Origin: Bacillota bacterium
Lineage (GTDB): Bacteria; Bacillota; Clostridia; Peptostreptococcales; Acidaminobacteraceae
NCBI GenBank assembly: GCA_025210655.1
Contig: JAOARG010000040.1
Location: 92,235-156,234 of the forward strand
DNA length: 64,000 nt
Reading direction: 5' to 3'
A model generated the notes under the pieces. That model saw only the letters and a program-made list of their open reading frames with translations, did not search any database and was not told the origin of the DNA. Shown one piece after another: positions 1 to 9,269 of this stretch. Each line of letters begins with the position of its first letter. The stretch's first letter is position 1. The translations under genes were made by a program, and so were the position numbers.

Positions 1-1368
1 GACAAAATAGTATCTCTTGCTAAATCAAGAGGTATCGTTTTTTCAGGATCAGAGATTTATGGTGGACTAGCTAATACTTGGGATTACGGTCCATTAGGAG
101 TAGAACTTAAAAACAATGTAAAAAAGGCTTGGTGGAAGAAATTTATTCAAGAGTCTCCATACAATGTTGGAATTGATTCAGCAATCCTTATGAACCCTCA
201 AACATGGGTAGCATCAGGTCACGTTGGTGGATTCAATGATCCGCTTATGGATTGTAAAAACTGTAAGAGTAGATTCAGAGCTGATAAGCTTATTGAAGAT
301 TACTATAATGCGAAAAATGAAGATGTCGTTGTTGATGGATGGACTTTCGATGAAATGGAAGAGTTTATCAATAATCATGATATCAAGTGTACTGATTGTG
401 GTGTAAAAGATTTTACAAGCATTAGACAGTTCAACCTAATGTTTAAAACTTTCCAAGGTGTTACTGAAGATTCTAGTACTGAAATCTTCCTAAGACCAGA
501 GACAGCACAGGGTATATTCGTAAACTTTAAAAATATCGCTAGAACTTCAAGAAAGAAAATTCCATTTGGTATTGGACAAATTGGTAAATCTTTTAGAAAT
601 GAGATTACACCAGGTAACTTTACATTTAGAACTAGAGAGTTTGAGCAAATGGAGCTTGAATTTTTCTGTAAGCCAGGAGAAGACCTTGAGTGGTATGAAT
701 ACTGGAAGCAGTTCTGTATGGATTGGTTATTAAACCTAGGTATGGATAAAGACAGTGTTAGATTTAGAGATCATGGTGAAGAGGAATTATCTCATTACTC
801 TAATGCTACTACTGATATTGAATTCTTATTCCCATTTGGATGGGGAGAACTATGGGGGATAGCTGATAGAACTGATTTTGACCTTAAGCAGCACATCGAG
901 CATTCAGGTAAAGATTTAAGCTATCAAGATCCTGTAACAAATGAGAAGTATGTACCATACTGTATCGAACCTTCTTTAGGTGCTGATAGAGTTACACTTG
1001 CTTTCTTAATTAATGCATACGAAGAAGAAGAATTAGAAGATGGAACTACTAGAAACTTATTAAGATTCCATCCAGCAATTGCACCTATTAAAGTTGCAGT
1101 TCTTCCTCTAACTAAGAAATTAAAAGAGCCTGCTTTAGAAGTGTTCCAAAAGCTATCTAAGCACTTCGTTACTGAGTATGATGAGGCTGGTAGTATTGGT
1201 AAGAGATACAGAAGATACGATGAGGTTGGAGCTCCTTACTGTGTAACTATTGATTATGATACACTTGAGGATAATACAGTTACAATCAGAGATAGAGATA
1301 CTATGGAACAAATCAGAATGAGTGTTGATGAGCTAGTTGCTCACTTTAATGAGAAGTTCTTATTCTAG
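1..1368 (+). CDS. glyS: Glycyl-tRNA synthetase (alpha2 type), 5' end cut by window edge
   Basis: The reading frame is open from base 1, so only a few N-terminal residues are missing; 455 residues are visible. The enzyme charges tRNA-Gly with glycine in the cytoplasm. The N-terminal part shows the class II motif 1 region ([12 protein letters not shown]), a zinc-ribbon-like insertion with CKNC and CTDC pairs, motif 2 ([21 protein letters not shown]) split over residues about 195-220, motif 3 ([11 protein letters not shown]), and a C-terminal anticodon-binding domain. This is the homodimeric GlyRS found in many Clostridia rather than the separate GlyQ/GlyS pair. A terminator follows directly. 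The upstream leader (where a T-box would be expected) lies outside the window. Confidence 0.97.
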   Translation, partial: DKIVSLAKSRGIVFSGSEIYGGLANTWDYGPLGVELKNNVKKAWWKKFIQESPYNVGIDSAILMNPQTWVASGHVGGFNDPLMDCKNCKSRFRADKLIEDYYNAKNEDVVVDGWTFDEMEEFINNHDIKCTDCGVKDFTSIRQFNLMFKTFQGVTEDSSTEIFLRPETAQGIFVNFKNIARTSRKKIPFGIGQIGKSFRNEITPGNFTFRTREFEQMELEFFCKPGEDLEWYEYWKQFCMDWLLNLGMDKDSVRFRDHGEEELSHYSNATTDIEFLFPFGWGELWGIADRTDFDLKQHIEHSGKDLSYQDPVTNEKYVPYCIEPSLGADRVTLAFLINAYEEEELEDGTTRNLLRFHPAIAPIKVAVLPLTKKLKEPALEVFQKLSKHFVTEYDEAGSIGKRYRRYDEVGAPYCVTIDYDTLEDNTVTIRDRDTMEQIRMSVDELVAHFNEKFLF

Positions 1369-1387
1369 GTAAATAATTATTAAAATC

Positions 1388-1424
1388 AATCAGCTATTAG
1401 AGATTTCTAGTAGCTGATTTTTTT
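1388..1424 (+). terminator. Intrinsic terminator after glyS
   Basis: Nine-bp stem AATCAGCTA (1388-1396) / TAGCTGATT (1411-1419) followed by a run of T to 1424. Confidence 0.9.
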
Positions 1425-1439
1425 ATCAGAGGTGATAAT

Positions 1440-2297
1440 GTGTTTGAGAGAAAATATAAGGTTTTTAAGGCTGTTGCAAAAAACAAAAGTTTTACAGCAG
1501 GGGCAAATGAACTATATGTAACACAGCCGGCTGTATCAAAACTAATTAAAGAACTTGAAATAGAATTAGGTTTGATTTTGATAAATAGAAAAAAATATGG
1601 AGACTTTTTAACTGAAGAGGGTAAGTTCCTTTATGAATACATATGTGATATTGAAGAAAAAAATGATGTTTTTATAAGAAGATTAAAAGAAAAGAAAAAC
1701 ACTATAAGAATAGGGACTACTAAAACAATTGGATCATATTACATAATTGATAAAATCGGCATGTTGAAAAAAGAAAATGAAGACCTATCCATTCACATGA
1801 TAGTAGAAAATACTACTGAGATACTAAAAAAACTTGAAGAAGGACAGCTAGATATTGCCATTGTAGAAGGTGATATTGATTCTAATAGATATGATAGCGC
1901 TGTGCTATATAGGGATCTTCTTAGTCTTTATTGTAGCTGTGAAAATGAACTGAGAAGTCGTGAAGATTTGTCCTATGTTGATATTGTTAAAAACAATCTT
2001 ATAATGAGGGAAAAAGGTTCAGGCACTAGGGATACTATTTTTAAAACTTTAAAGAAACATGATATAGATATATTAGAAAGTGATATTTTTATGGAAATCA
2101 GTGATATAGAGGGTATAAAGAAATTGGTAATGAATAATTTTGGAGTTGCTTATCTTAGTGATTTAATGATTAATGATAATGAAAAAGAAAAGATTGTTCA
2201 GGTAAAATCCTTTGATATAAAGTGCGATAGAAGTTTTACTATGATTTGGAAGGATGAAACTTTTAAAAAGTATTCTGAAATGCTAAAGGATTATTAA
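1440..2297 (+). CDS. LysR-family transcriptional regulator (YeiE-like)
   Basis: 285-residue regulator. The N-terminal winged helix-turn-helix contains the family signature (NELYVTQPAVSKLIKELE) and the rest is a periplasmic-binding-fold effector domain. I use the GTG start at 1440 because a ribosome site GAGGTG sits at 1429-1434; the overlapping ATG at 1438 is out of frame. It lies directly upstream of a YeiH-family exporter gene in the same direction, the familiar YeiE/YeiH pairing, so it probably controls that gene. The effector is not evident from sequence. Confidence 0.92.
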   Translation: MFERKYKVFKAVAKNKSFTAGANELYVTQPAVSKLIKELEIELGLILINRKKYGDFLTEEGKFLYEYICDIEEKNDVFIRRLKEKKNTIRIGTTKTIGSYYIIDKIGMLKKENEDLSIHMIVENTTEILKKLEEGQLDIAIVEGDIDSNRYDSAVLYRDLLSLYCSCENELRSREDLSYVDIVKNNLIMREKGSGTRDTIFKTLKKHDIDILESDIFMEISDIEGIKKLVMNNFGVAYLSDLMINDNEKEKIVQVKSFDIKCDRSFTMIWKDETFKKYSEMLKDY

Positions 2298-2314
2298 TAT
2301 ATAATATAATGATG

Positions 2315-2375
2315 AAATATAACTATTTCTTATTATATTTAATGGTTATTATAACTTATAATAATACTATAACAT
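2315..2375. promoter_or_regulatory. Candidate LysR operator/promoter for the YeiH-like gene
   Basis: The AT-rich interval between the LysR gene and the exporter holds a perfect palindrome GTTATTATAAC (2345-2355) and a wider ATAAC...GTTAT inverted pair upstream, shapes compatible with LysR sites. No convincing -35 hexamer was seen, so this is a weak call. Confidence 0.35.
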
Positions 2376-2397
2376 TTAAGAATAAAAGGAGATAGTC

Positions 2398-3381
2398 ATG
2401 GACAAAATTAAAGGACTTATATTTGTAGCTATTATTGTATTTATATCAAAATTTACTGGATCTCTAATTGATCCGTTTGTTAAGTTGGAAGTATTAACTA
2501 TAGGAATAGTATTGGGTATACTAGTGAATAATACTATTGGTTATAATGATTCCTATAAGGCAGGAGTAGATTTTTCTTTAAAAAGGCTACTGAAATACGG
2601 GATTATACTTTTAGGATTCAAAATAAATTTTCTTACAATGATAAATCAAGGTTATAAGATGCTCATAGTAGTAATATTATTTGTGCCAGGAGTAATATAT
2701 ATATCAGGACTAATAGGAAAAAAACTTGGTGTTGATGAGAGACTTGCAGGAATGATAGGTGTAGGTTCTAGTATATGTGGAGCATCGGCAATAGTTGCTA
2801 TGGCACCACTTTTCCCGGGAAACAAAGAGGAGAAAGAAAATCTATCGGTAATTGCAGTATCCATAGTATCATTTTTAGGTGCTTTAGGAGTACTTATATA
2901 CACCCAGATAGGGGTTATTTCTTCTATAAGTGATATTCAATTCGGTTTATGGTCTGGACTTTCCCTACATGGAGTTGCCCATGCTTTGGCTGGTGCATTT
3001 TCTAGGGGGGATTTAGCAGGAGAATACGGAACAATAATAAAGATGATGAGAGTTATTATGCTGGTTCCTGTATCTGTATTTTTAAGTATTAAGTATTCAG
3101 ATGATAGAAAGGAGTCTTCTGGAAGACTCAGCATCCCCTATTATGTTGTGCTATTTATTATTGCTGGTATTATTAATACATTGGGGATATTACCTGAAGA
3201 ACTTGTGTCAGTTCTTAAAATGATTTCATCATATTTTATTTTAATGGCAATGATTTCTATGGGACTGAAAGTAGATTTTAAGAATATAAAGGAAAAGGGA
3301 AAACAAGCTTTAATAGTAGGGACTATTGTTTTTATAATTAGTTCAAGTGTTGCATATATACTTGTTAAAAATATATTTTAA
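2398..3381 (+). CDS. YeiH/UPF0324 family putative sulfate exporter
   Basis: 327-residue polytopic membrane protein with about ten hydrophobic segments. The family-typical central stretch GVGSSICGASAIVAM and the GLSLHGVAHALAGAF segment are both present. The family is annotated as a putative sulfate exporter, but the substrate is not established. A good ribosome site (AAAGGAGA) precedes the ATG, and the gene follows a LysR regulator in the same orientation with a strong terminator behind it, so it forms a one-gene target of that regulator. Confidence 0.88.
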   Translation: MDKIKGLIFVAIIVFISKFTGSLIDPFVKLEVLTIGIVLGILVNNTIGYNDSYKAGVDFSLKRLLKYGIILLGFKINFLTMINQGYKMLIVVILFVPGVIYISGLIGKKLGVDERLAGMIGVGSSICGASAIVAMAPLFPGNKEEKENLSVIAVSIVSFLGALGVLIYTQIGVISSISDIQFGLWSGLSLHGVAHALAGAFSRGDLAGEYGTIIKMMRVIMLVPVSVFLSIKYSDDRKESSGRLSIPYYVVLFIIAGIINTLGILPEELVSVLKMISSYFILMAMISMGLKVDFKNIKEKGKQALIVGTIVFIISSSVAYILVKNIF

Positions 3382-3405
3382 TAATAAATAATGTGGGTAA
3401 TAAGT

Positions 3406-3444
3406 AAAGGCATCTACTAAAAAGTAGATTGCCTTTATTTTTTT
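3406..3444 (+). terminator. Intrinsic terminator after YeiH-like gene
   Basis: Near-perfect stem AAAGGCATCTAC / GTAGATTGCCTTT with a short A-rich loop and a T-rich tail through 3444. Confidence 0.9.
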
Positions 3445-3635
3445 ACAATTTATTGGATGATATTATTGTTTATATTTAATAATAGTGCATTATTAATTTT
3501 ATAATGAAATATTAAAAACATGAAATAAATTAAATAAAATCAAAAAACGTCTTATATTTAACAATAAAATGTTGTATAATATAACACAGAAAGATTAATA
3601 GTGCATCACATTGCGTGATAAATGAGGTGATTAAT

Positions 3636-4268
3636 ATCGAGTTTAATGAAAGACAGAAGAAAATAGTTGATATTGTTAAGGAATTTCAACCGATAACAAG
3701 TGAGCATATAGCTAACAAACTTAATGTTTCAAGATCTACCCTAAGATCAGACCTTTCTATCTTGACTATGTCAGGAATACTAGAGGCTAGACCAAAGGTT
3801 GGATACTTTTACACTGAAGAGTCTGACGAAACTATGATATATAAAAAGATAGAAAAAATCAAAGTTGGGGATGTTAAATCTCTACCAGTTGTAGTTGATG
3901 AGAAAGTAACAGTATATGATGCAATAGTTACAATGTTCCTAGAGGATATTGGTTCACTATATATAGTCAGCGAAGGATATCTTGCTGGTGTTGTATCTAG
4001 AAAAGACTTACTTAAAACTGCTATTGGAGGAAATGATATTAAAAGTATTCCTCTTAGTATTATTATGACAAGGATGCCTAATATTATTATGACCTATACT
4101 CAGGAGAATGTATTTGAGGCTGCAAAGAAGATAATCATTCATCAGATTGATTCCTTGCCAGTTGTTGAGAAACATGTAAAAGACGGTCAAGAAAAGTATA
4201 AAGTACTTGGAAGACTTTCTAAATCAAATATTACAAAGTTATTTGTAGAAATGGTTAAGGAAAAGTAA
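3636..4268 (+). CDS. ccpN: CcpN-like transcriptional regulator with two CBS domains
   Basis: About 210 residues: an N-terminal helix-turn-helix (ITSEHIANKLNVSRSTLRSD) followed by a tandem CBS pair (residues about 75-205). In the CcpN family the CBS pair senses adenine nucleotides and the protein represses genes of gluconeogenic metabolism; here it heads the PPDK operon, matching the usual Clostridia arrangement. Start choice is odd. The only canonical in-frame start is GTG at 3615, which has no ribosome site, whereas GAGGTGAT (3624-3631) lies at normal distance before ATC at 3636, and starting there gives the N-terminus normal for the family (M-EFNERQKKIVDIV). I therefore prefer a rare AUC start; the alternative is 3615. 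Confidence 0.85.
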   Translation: MEFNERQKKIVDIVKEFQPITSEHIANKLNVSRSTLRSDLSILTMSGILEARPKVGYFYTEESDETMIYKKIEKIKVGDVKSLPVVVDEKVTVYDAIVTMFLEDIGSLYIVSEGYLAGVVSRKDLLKTAIGGNDIKSIPLSIIMTRMPNIIMTYTQENVFEAAKKIIIHQIDSLPVVEKHVKDGQEKYKVLGRLSKSNITKLFVEMVKEK

Positions 4269-4299
4269 TCAAAAATCAGAATTATTTTGGAGGTAGGTT

Positions 4300-5106
4300 A
4301 TGAGTGACGCATATTATGTATATATAATTTCCGATTCTATTGGAGAAACTGCGGAGCAGGTTACTAGAGCAACAGCGGAACAGTTTAGAAACTTTAAGTA
4401 TCAATTAAAAAAGTTTCCTTATGTAAACAATGATATTCAAATCAAAGAGATTATTGAAGATGCTTCAAAGCATAAATCCCTTGTAGTATTTACTACTGTT
4501 CTTGGACATGTTAGACAAACTATAATTAATGAATGTACTGAAAAAAATGTAATGTATATAGATATAATGATGCCTTTAATTGGGACATTTGAAAACTTCT
4601 TAGATTCGAAGCCAGTAAATGAACCAGGGATTATTCATAAGTTAGATGAAAGATATTTTAGAAAAGTCGAGGCAATTGAGTTTGCTGTAAAATACGACGA
4701 TGGAAAAGATCCAAGGGGAGTAAAGAAAGCTGATATAGTGTTGGTTGGGGTATCAAGAACTTCTAAAACTCCTTTAAGTATGTACCTAGCTCATAAAAAC
4801 ATTAAAGTTGCAAATATTCCACTGGTTCCAGAAGTACCGGTTCCAGATGAATTATTTGAAGTACCAGTTAAAAAAATAATTGGACTTACTACTAATCCAG
4901 TTAAGTTAAATGAAATCAGAGAAGAAAGACTTAAGGCTCTAGGACTTTCTGGGGGAGCATCTTATGCTAACTTTGAGAGAATTTTAGAAGAGCTAGAGTA
5001 TGCAGATGGAATAATGAAGAGACTAGGGTGTCCTGTAATTGATGTTTCAGCCAAGGCAATTGAAGAAACAGCGGGACTAATACTTGAAATAATTAATAAA
5101 TACTAG
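4300..5106 (+). CDS. yqfL: PPDK regulatory protein (bifunctional kinase/pyrophosphorylase, DUF299)
   Basis: 268 residues. This family switches pyruvate phosphate dikinase off by ADP-dependent phosphorylation of a threonine next to the catalytic histidine and on again by phosphate-dependent dephosphorylation. The P-loop-like motif GVSRTSKTP (around residue 148) is intact, as is the start SDSIGETAEQV. It sits between ccpN and ppdK with a 31-bp gap before and 12 bp after, so the three are almost certainly co-transcribed and form a transcriptional plus post-translational control unit for PPDK. Confidence 0.95.
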   Translation: MSDAYYVYIISDSIGETAEQVTRATAEQFRNFKYQLKKFPYVNNDIQIKEIIEDASKHKSLVVFTTVLGHVRQTIINECTEKNVMYIDIMMPLIGTFENFLDSKPVNEPGIIHKLDERYFRKVEAIEFAVKYDDGKDPRGVKKADIVLVGVSRTSKTPLSMYLAHKNIKVANIPLVPEVPVPDELFEVPVKKIIGLTTNPVKLNEIREERLKALGLSGGASYANFERILEELEYADGIMKRLGCPVIDVSAKAIEETAGLILEIINKY

Positions 5107-5118
5107 GAGGAAAATTTA

Positions 5119-7737
5119 ATGAGTAAATATGTATATGCCTTTGAAGAAGGAAGTAAGGAGCAAAAACCATTATTAGGAGGAAAGGGTGCTAATCTTGCAG
5201 AAATGAGTAAGATAGGTTTACCTGTACCAGAAGGTTTTACAGTTACTACTGAGGCTTGTAATAAATATTATGAAGATGGTAAGAAAATTGATGAGGCTAT
5301 CAAGGCAGAAATATTCGAAAATTTAAAAGCTTTAGAAGAAAAAACAGGAAAAGGATTTGGAGAAATTGATAATCCCCTTCTAGTATCAGTTAGATCAGGT
5401 GCAGTTATTTCAATGCCAGGTATGATGGACACTGTTCTTAATCTTGGTCTTAACGATGAGACAGTTGAAGGATTAGCTAAGTTGACTGAGAATCCAAGAT
5501 TTGCTTATGATGCATTCAGAAGATTTATCCAAATGTTTGGAGATGTTGTTCTTGATATTCCTAAGTATGAGTTTGATTCTATTCTTGAGAGAGTAAAAGA
5601 GAAGAATAAGTGTGAGAATGACACTGACTTAACAGTTGATCATTTAAAAGAAATCATAGCTGATTATAAAAATGTAGTTAGAATGAAGAAAAGAATGGAA
5701 TTCCCTGTTGATCCAAAAGAGCAATTAATGATGGCAATTGATGCTGTATTCGGATCTTGGGATAATCCAAGAGCCATAATTTATAGAAAGATAAACGAAA
5801 TTCCAGGAAATCTTGGAACGGCTGTAAATGTTCAATCAATGGTATTTGGTAACATGGGTGAGACTTCTGGAACTGGAGTTGCATTTACAAGAAACCCGTC
5901 TACTGGTGAAAATAAACTTTTCGGAGAATTCCTAATGAATGCTCAGGGAGAAGACGTTGTTGCAGGTATTAGAACTCCAAAAACTATAGATCAGTTAAAA
6001 GAAGTAATGGAGCCTGTTTATAATGAGTTTGTTGCAATTGCAGACAAGCTAGAAAACCACTACAGAGATATGCAGGATATAGAGTTTACTATAGAAAAAG
6101 AAAAGTTATATCTTCTTCAGACAAGAACTGGAAAGAGAACTGCTAAAGCAGCAGTAGAAATCGCAGTAGAAATGGTTGATGAAGGTCATATTTCAAAAGA
6201 AGAAGCTTTACTTAGAATAGAGCCAAATCAAATAGATCAATTACTTCACCCTACTTTTGAAGAAGCTAGCTTAAATGAAGCTGTTCAAATTACAAAGGGA
6301 CTTCCAGCTTCACCAGGAGCTGCAGCAGGTAAGATTTACTTTACTTCTGAAGAAATAGTAGAGAGAGCTGAAAAAGGTGAGAAAGTTATCTTAATCAGAA
6401 CAGAAACTTCTCCAGAAGATATTGAAGGTATGGTAAATGCTGAAGGTATTCTTACTGCAAGAGGTGGTATGACTTCCCATGCGGCAGTTGTTGCTAGAGG
6501 TATGGGTAAATGTTGTGTTGCTGGATGTGGAGAGATTAGAGTTGATGAAGTAAGGGGATACTTCAAAATCGGAGATAAGGTATATAATAGGGGAGATTAT
6601 GTATCTTTAGATGGTAACACAGGCATGGTTTACGAAGGATTAATAAAGACTCAGGATGTTGAGTTATCAGGAACTTTTGGAAAAATCATGGAGTGGTCTG
6701 ATGAAATCAGGACTCTTGGAGTAAGAACAAATGCAGATAATCCAAGGGATTCAAGAGCTGCAGTTAAGTTTGGTGCTGAGGGTATCGGTCTTTGTAGAAC
6801 TGAGCACATGTTCTTTGACGAAGAAAGAATTAATGTTGTAAGAGAGATGATACTTGCAGAAAATGTAGAGGATAGAAAATCTGCACTTGATAGACTTCTT
6901 CCATTCCAAAAGGAAGACTTCGTAGGAATATTCAGAGAGATGGGTGAAAGACCAGTAACAGTAAGACTTCTTGACCCACCACTACATGAGTTCCTACCTC
7001 ATACAGATGATGATATTAAAGCTTTAGCTGAAGAGATTAAAGTTGATTATGATAAATTAAGAGATAAAGTATCACAGCTAAAAGAGTTTAACCCAATGTT
7101 AGGACACAGGGGTGTAAGACTTGGTGTTACTTATCCAGAGATTTACGAAATGCAAAGTAATGCAATTTTTGAAGCTGTAGTTCAAGTAGTAAAAGAGGGA
7201 ATCAATGTAAAACCAGAAGTAATGATTCCACTAGTAGGATTCCAAAAAGAGCTTGAGATGATGAAAGAAGTTGTTATTGCAAGTGCAGAAAGAATTCTTA
7301 AAGAAAATGATGTAGAGGTAGAATACCTTGTAGGAACAATGATTGAGGTTCCAAGAGCTGCCCTTACTGCAGATGAAATTGCAAAACACGCACAGTTCTT
7401 CTCATTTGGAACAAATGACCTTACTCAGATGACACTTGGATTCTCTAGAGATGATGCTGGTAAGTTTATCGAAATATACAAAGATAAAGAAATCTTTGAA
7501 AGAGACCCATTCCAAAGTGTTGACCAAACAGGCGTTGGTAAATTAATGGAAATAGCATGCAAAGACGGTAGAAAAGAAAGATCTGATATTAAGTTAGGTA
7601 TATGTGGAGAGCACGGTGGAGATCCAAAATCAATCGAGTTCTGTCACAAATTAGGACTTAACTACGTATCATGTTCACCATATAGAGTTCCAATTGCAAG
7701 ATTAGCAGCAGCACAAGCTAAAATCAGAAATAAGTAA
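5119..7737 (+). CDS. ppdK: Pyruvate, phosphate dikinase
   Basis: 872 residues, the normal bacterial length. Interconverts pyruvate + ATP + Pi with phosphoenolpyruvate + AMP + PPi. The N-terminal nucleotide-binding domain begins LGGKGANLAEMS; the central swivelling domain carries the phospho-histidine loop GGMTSHAAVVARGMGK (around residue 455) whose neighbouring Thr is the target of the regulatory protein encoded upstream; the C-terminal PEP/pyruvate barrel has GTNDLTQMTLG and a late Cys (LGICGEHGGDP). It ends the ccpN-yqfL-ppdK operon and is followed by a terminator and a complex palindromic region. Confidence 0.98.
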   Translation: MSKYVYAFEEGSKEQKPLLGGKGANLAEMSKIGLPVPEGFTVTTEACNKYYEDGKKIDEAIKAEIFENLKALEEKTGKGFGEIDNPLLVSVRSGAVISMPGMMDTVLNLGLNDETVEGLAKLTENPRFAYDAFRRFIQMFGDVVLDIPKYEFDSILERVKEKNKCENDTDLTVDHLKEIIADYKNVVRMKKRMEFPVDPKEQLMMAIDAVFGSWDNPRAIIYRKINEIPGNLGTAVNVQSMVFGNMGETSGTGVAFTRNPSTGENKLFGEFLMNAQGEDVVAGIRTPKTIDQLKEVMEPVYNEFVAIADKLENHYRDMQDIEFTIEKEKLYLLQTRTGKRTAKAAVEIAVEMVDEGHISKEEALLRIEPNQIDQLLHPTFEEASLNEAVQITKGLPASPGAAAGKIYFTSEEIVERAEKGEKVILIRTETSPEDIEGMVNAEGILTARGGMTSHAAVVARGMGKCCVAGCGEIRVDEVRGYFKIGDKVYNRGDYVSLDGNTGMVYEGLIKTQDVELSGTFGKIMEWSDEIRTLGVRTNADNPRDSRAAVKFGAEGIGLCRTEHMFFDEERINVVREMILAENVEDRKSALDRLLPFQKEDFVGIFREMGERPVTVRLLDPPLHEFLPHTDDDIKALAEEIKVDYDKLRDKVSQLKEFNPMLGHRGVRLGVTYPEIYEMQSNAIFEAVVQVVKEGINVKPEVMIPLVGFQKELEMMKEVVIASAERILKENDVEVEYLVGTMIEVPRAALTADEIAKHAQFFSFGTNDLTQMTLGFSRDDAGKFIEIYKDKEIFERDPFQSVDQTGVGKLMEIACKDGRKERSDIKLGICGEHGGDPKSIEFCHKLGLNYVSCSPYRVPIARLAAAQAKIRNK

Positions 7738-7740
7738 ATG

Positions 7741-7797
7741 ATATCCATCCAACCTAACAAAGCTAAGTTGCCCAACAAAGCCTAGGTTGATATAGAT
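7741..7797. repeat. Palindromic segment preceding the ppdK terminator
   Basis: CAACCTA (7750-7756) pairs with TAGGTTG (7783-7789), enclosing a small GTT/AAC hairpin. It contains GCCCAACAAAGCCTAG, which resembles the arm words GCCCAGCAAAG and GCCTAGC of the large palindromic region at 33.6 kb, so it may be a piece of the same kind of element. Confidence 0.55.
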
Positions 7798-7848
7798 AAA
7801 AATGCCTCTGAGAGTTGAGAAATACTCTTGGAGGTTTTGATTTTTTTT
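7798..7848 (+). terminator. Intrinsic terminator after ppdK
   Basis: Stem CCTC-tg-AGAGT (7805-7815) / ACTCT-tg-GAGG (7824-7834), flanked by A and T tracts and ending in eight T (7841-7848). Confidence 0.85.
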
Positions 7849-8050
7849 GCCTAAGATTGCCTAATACTACTTTGGTGTGCCTAATCGTTGCTGTGCAACT
7901 GGCCTAATGTTGTTTAGTGCCAGAGAATTTTTTTAGAAATTCTTGCACTAGTATTTGTTTAATCAAATATGATGGCACTAAACAATTTTAGGCTAATTGC
8001 GTAGCAAAAATTAGGCGTGATTGTAATAACTTTAGGCAATCTTAGGCCAA
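7847..8050. repeat. Nested multi-arm palindromic element 1 (ladder of junctions)
   Basis: A 204-base non-coding block of nested inverted repeats. Outer arm GCCTAAGATTGCCTAA (7849-7864) pairs perfectly with 8032-8047 (16 bp). Next arm GCCTAAT (7879-7885) pairs with ATTAGGC (8010-8016). Next, GCCTAA (7902-7907) with TTAGGC (7988-7993), continuing as TTGTTTAGTGCC (7910-7921) with 7974-7985 (12 bp). Between arms lie small hairpins on both sides: 7887-7899 (GTTGC/GCAAC) on the left and 7997-8007 (TTGC/GCAA) on the right; the centre holds two hairpins, 7924-7943 and 7952-7969. No open reading frame of note. It lies between ppdK and dgt; function unknown. Confidence 0.8.
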
Positions 8051-8142
8051 TAAAATAGATATGATAAATTTTCAGAAATTTAAAGGATATTAGCACATCC
8101 ATATTGAACTATATACTTATCAGAACTTAGGAGGTGGTTTGT

Positions 8143-9150
8143 ATGAATATCAGGGAACATACAGAAAATATTGAGAAGAATGTACTTTCAAAATATGCGG
8201 CTTTTGCTGAAAATTCTAGGGGTAGGCTTGTTTCTGAAGGGAAGTGTGATATTCGGACAGACTTTCAGAGGGATAGGGATAGAATTCTTCACTCCAAGTC
8301 TTTTAGAAGACTAAAGCATAAGACACAGGTTTTTTTATCTCCAGAAGGAGATCATTATAGAACTAGATTAACCCACACTTTGGAGGTGGCTCAGATTTCA
8401 AGAACTATAGCGAGGGCTTTAAGACTTAATGAAGATCTTACTGAAGCTATAGCCTTAGGACATGATCTTGGGCATACTCCCTTTGGTCATTGTGGAGAAG
8501 AAATACTTAATGAGATCCATGAAACAGGATTTAGACATAATGAACAGAGTCTTAGGATAGTTGATTATTTAGAAGGTAGAAGAAATAATAAAAGAGGCCT
8601 TAATCTTACCCATGAAGTAAGGGACGGGATTCTTAATCATACAGGTGGCGATAAGCCATTTACCCTTGAGGGACAAATTGTAAAGATTTCTGATAGGATA
8701 GCCTATATTAATCATGATATTGATGATGCTCTTAGGGCGGATATTCTTAGTAAAGACATATTTAAAGAAGATTTTTTTGATACTCTTGGTTATAATCATT
8801 CAGAGAGAATAAACACCATGATACTTGATATAGTTAAGAACAGTATGGAAAAAGATGAAATCAAAATGAGTTCAGATATACTAAATGCTATGGATGAGTT
8901 AAGATCGTTTATGTTTAAGAATGTTTATTATAATCCACAGGCTAAGAGGGAAGAGAGAAAAGCAAAACAACTTGTTAGTTCTTTATATGAGTATTTTTCT
9001 AAAAACCCTGATAAGATGTCTTCCTTAAGATACGAAGATTTTAAACGTTCAGGAAGCTTAGATCCAGTAAGGGATTTTATTTCAGGTATGACAGATAGGT
9101 ATGCTGTGAATATATATAAAGAAATATTTGTTCCTAGTTTTTGGATATAG
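8143..9150 (+). CDS. dgt: Deoxyguanosinetriphosphate triphosphohydrolase-like protein
   Basis: 335-residue HD-domain dNTPase; hydrolyses dGTP (possibly other dNTPs) to nucleoside and triphosphate. Metal-binding HD residues are visible in RTRLTHTLEVAQ and LGHDLGHTPFGH, preceded by the family sequence FRRLKHKTQVF. The start at ATG 8143 follows an AGGAGG site (8129-8134) at good spacing; a GTG at 8134 lies within that site. It is the first gene of the classic Clostridia dgt-dnaG-rpoD block. Confidence 0.95.
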   Translation: MNIREHTENIEKNVLSKYAAFAENSRGRLVSEGKCDIRTDFQRDRDRILHSKSFRRLKHKTQVFLSPEGDHYRTRLTHTLEVAQISRTIARALRLNEDLTEAIALGHDLGHTPFGHCGEEILNEIHETGFRHNEQSLRIVDYLEGRRNNKRGLNLTHEVRDGILNHTGGDKPFTLEGQIVKISDRIAYINHDIDDALRADILSKDIFKEDFFDTLGYNHSERINTMILDIVKNSMEKDEIKMSSDILNAMDELRSFMFKNVYYNPQAKREERKAKQLVSSLYEYFSKNPDKMSSLRYEDFKRSGSLDPVRDFISGMTDRYAVNIYKEIFVPSFWI

Positions 9151-9269
9151 AAATGAAGTTTTGAAAAAAAATAATAAATAAGCAAAAAAAAAATAAAAAA
9201 AAGAAGGAATTTATAAATTAGTGTAGAATAATTATAAAGTTGTCCTATATTTTTAAGCGGGTGATATAA

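Noticed and set aside
7847..8050. CRISPR array
   Set aside because: The GCCTAA words occur as complementary inverted arms rather than evenly spaced direct repeats with unique spacers, and no cas genes are nearby.
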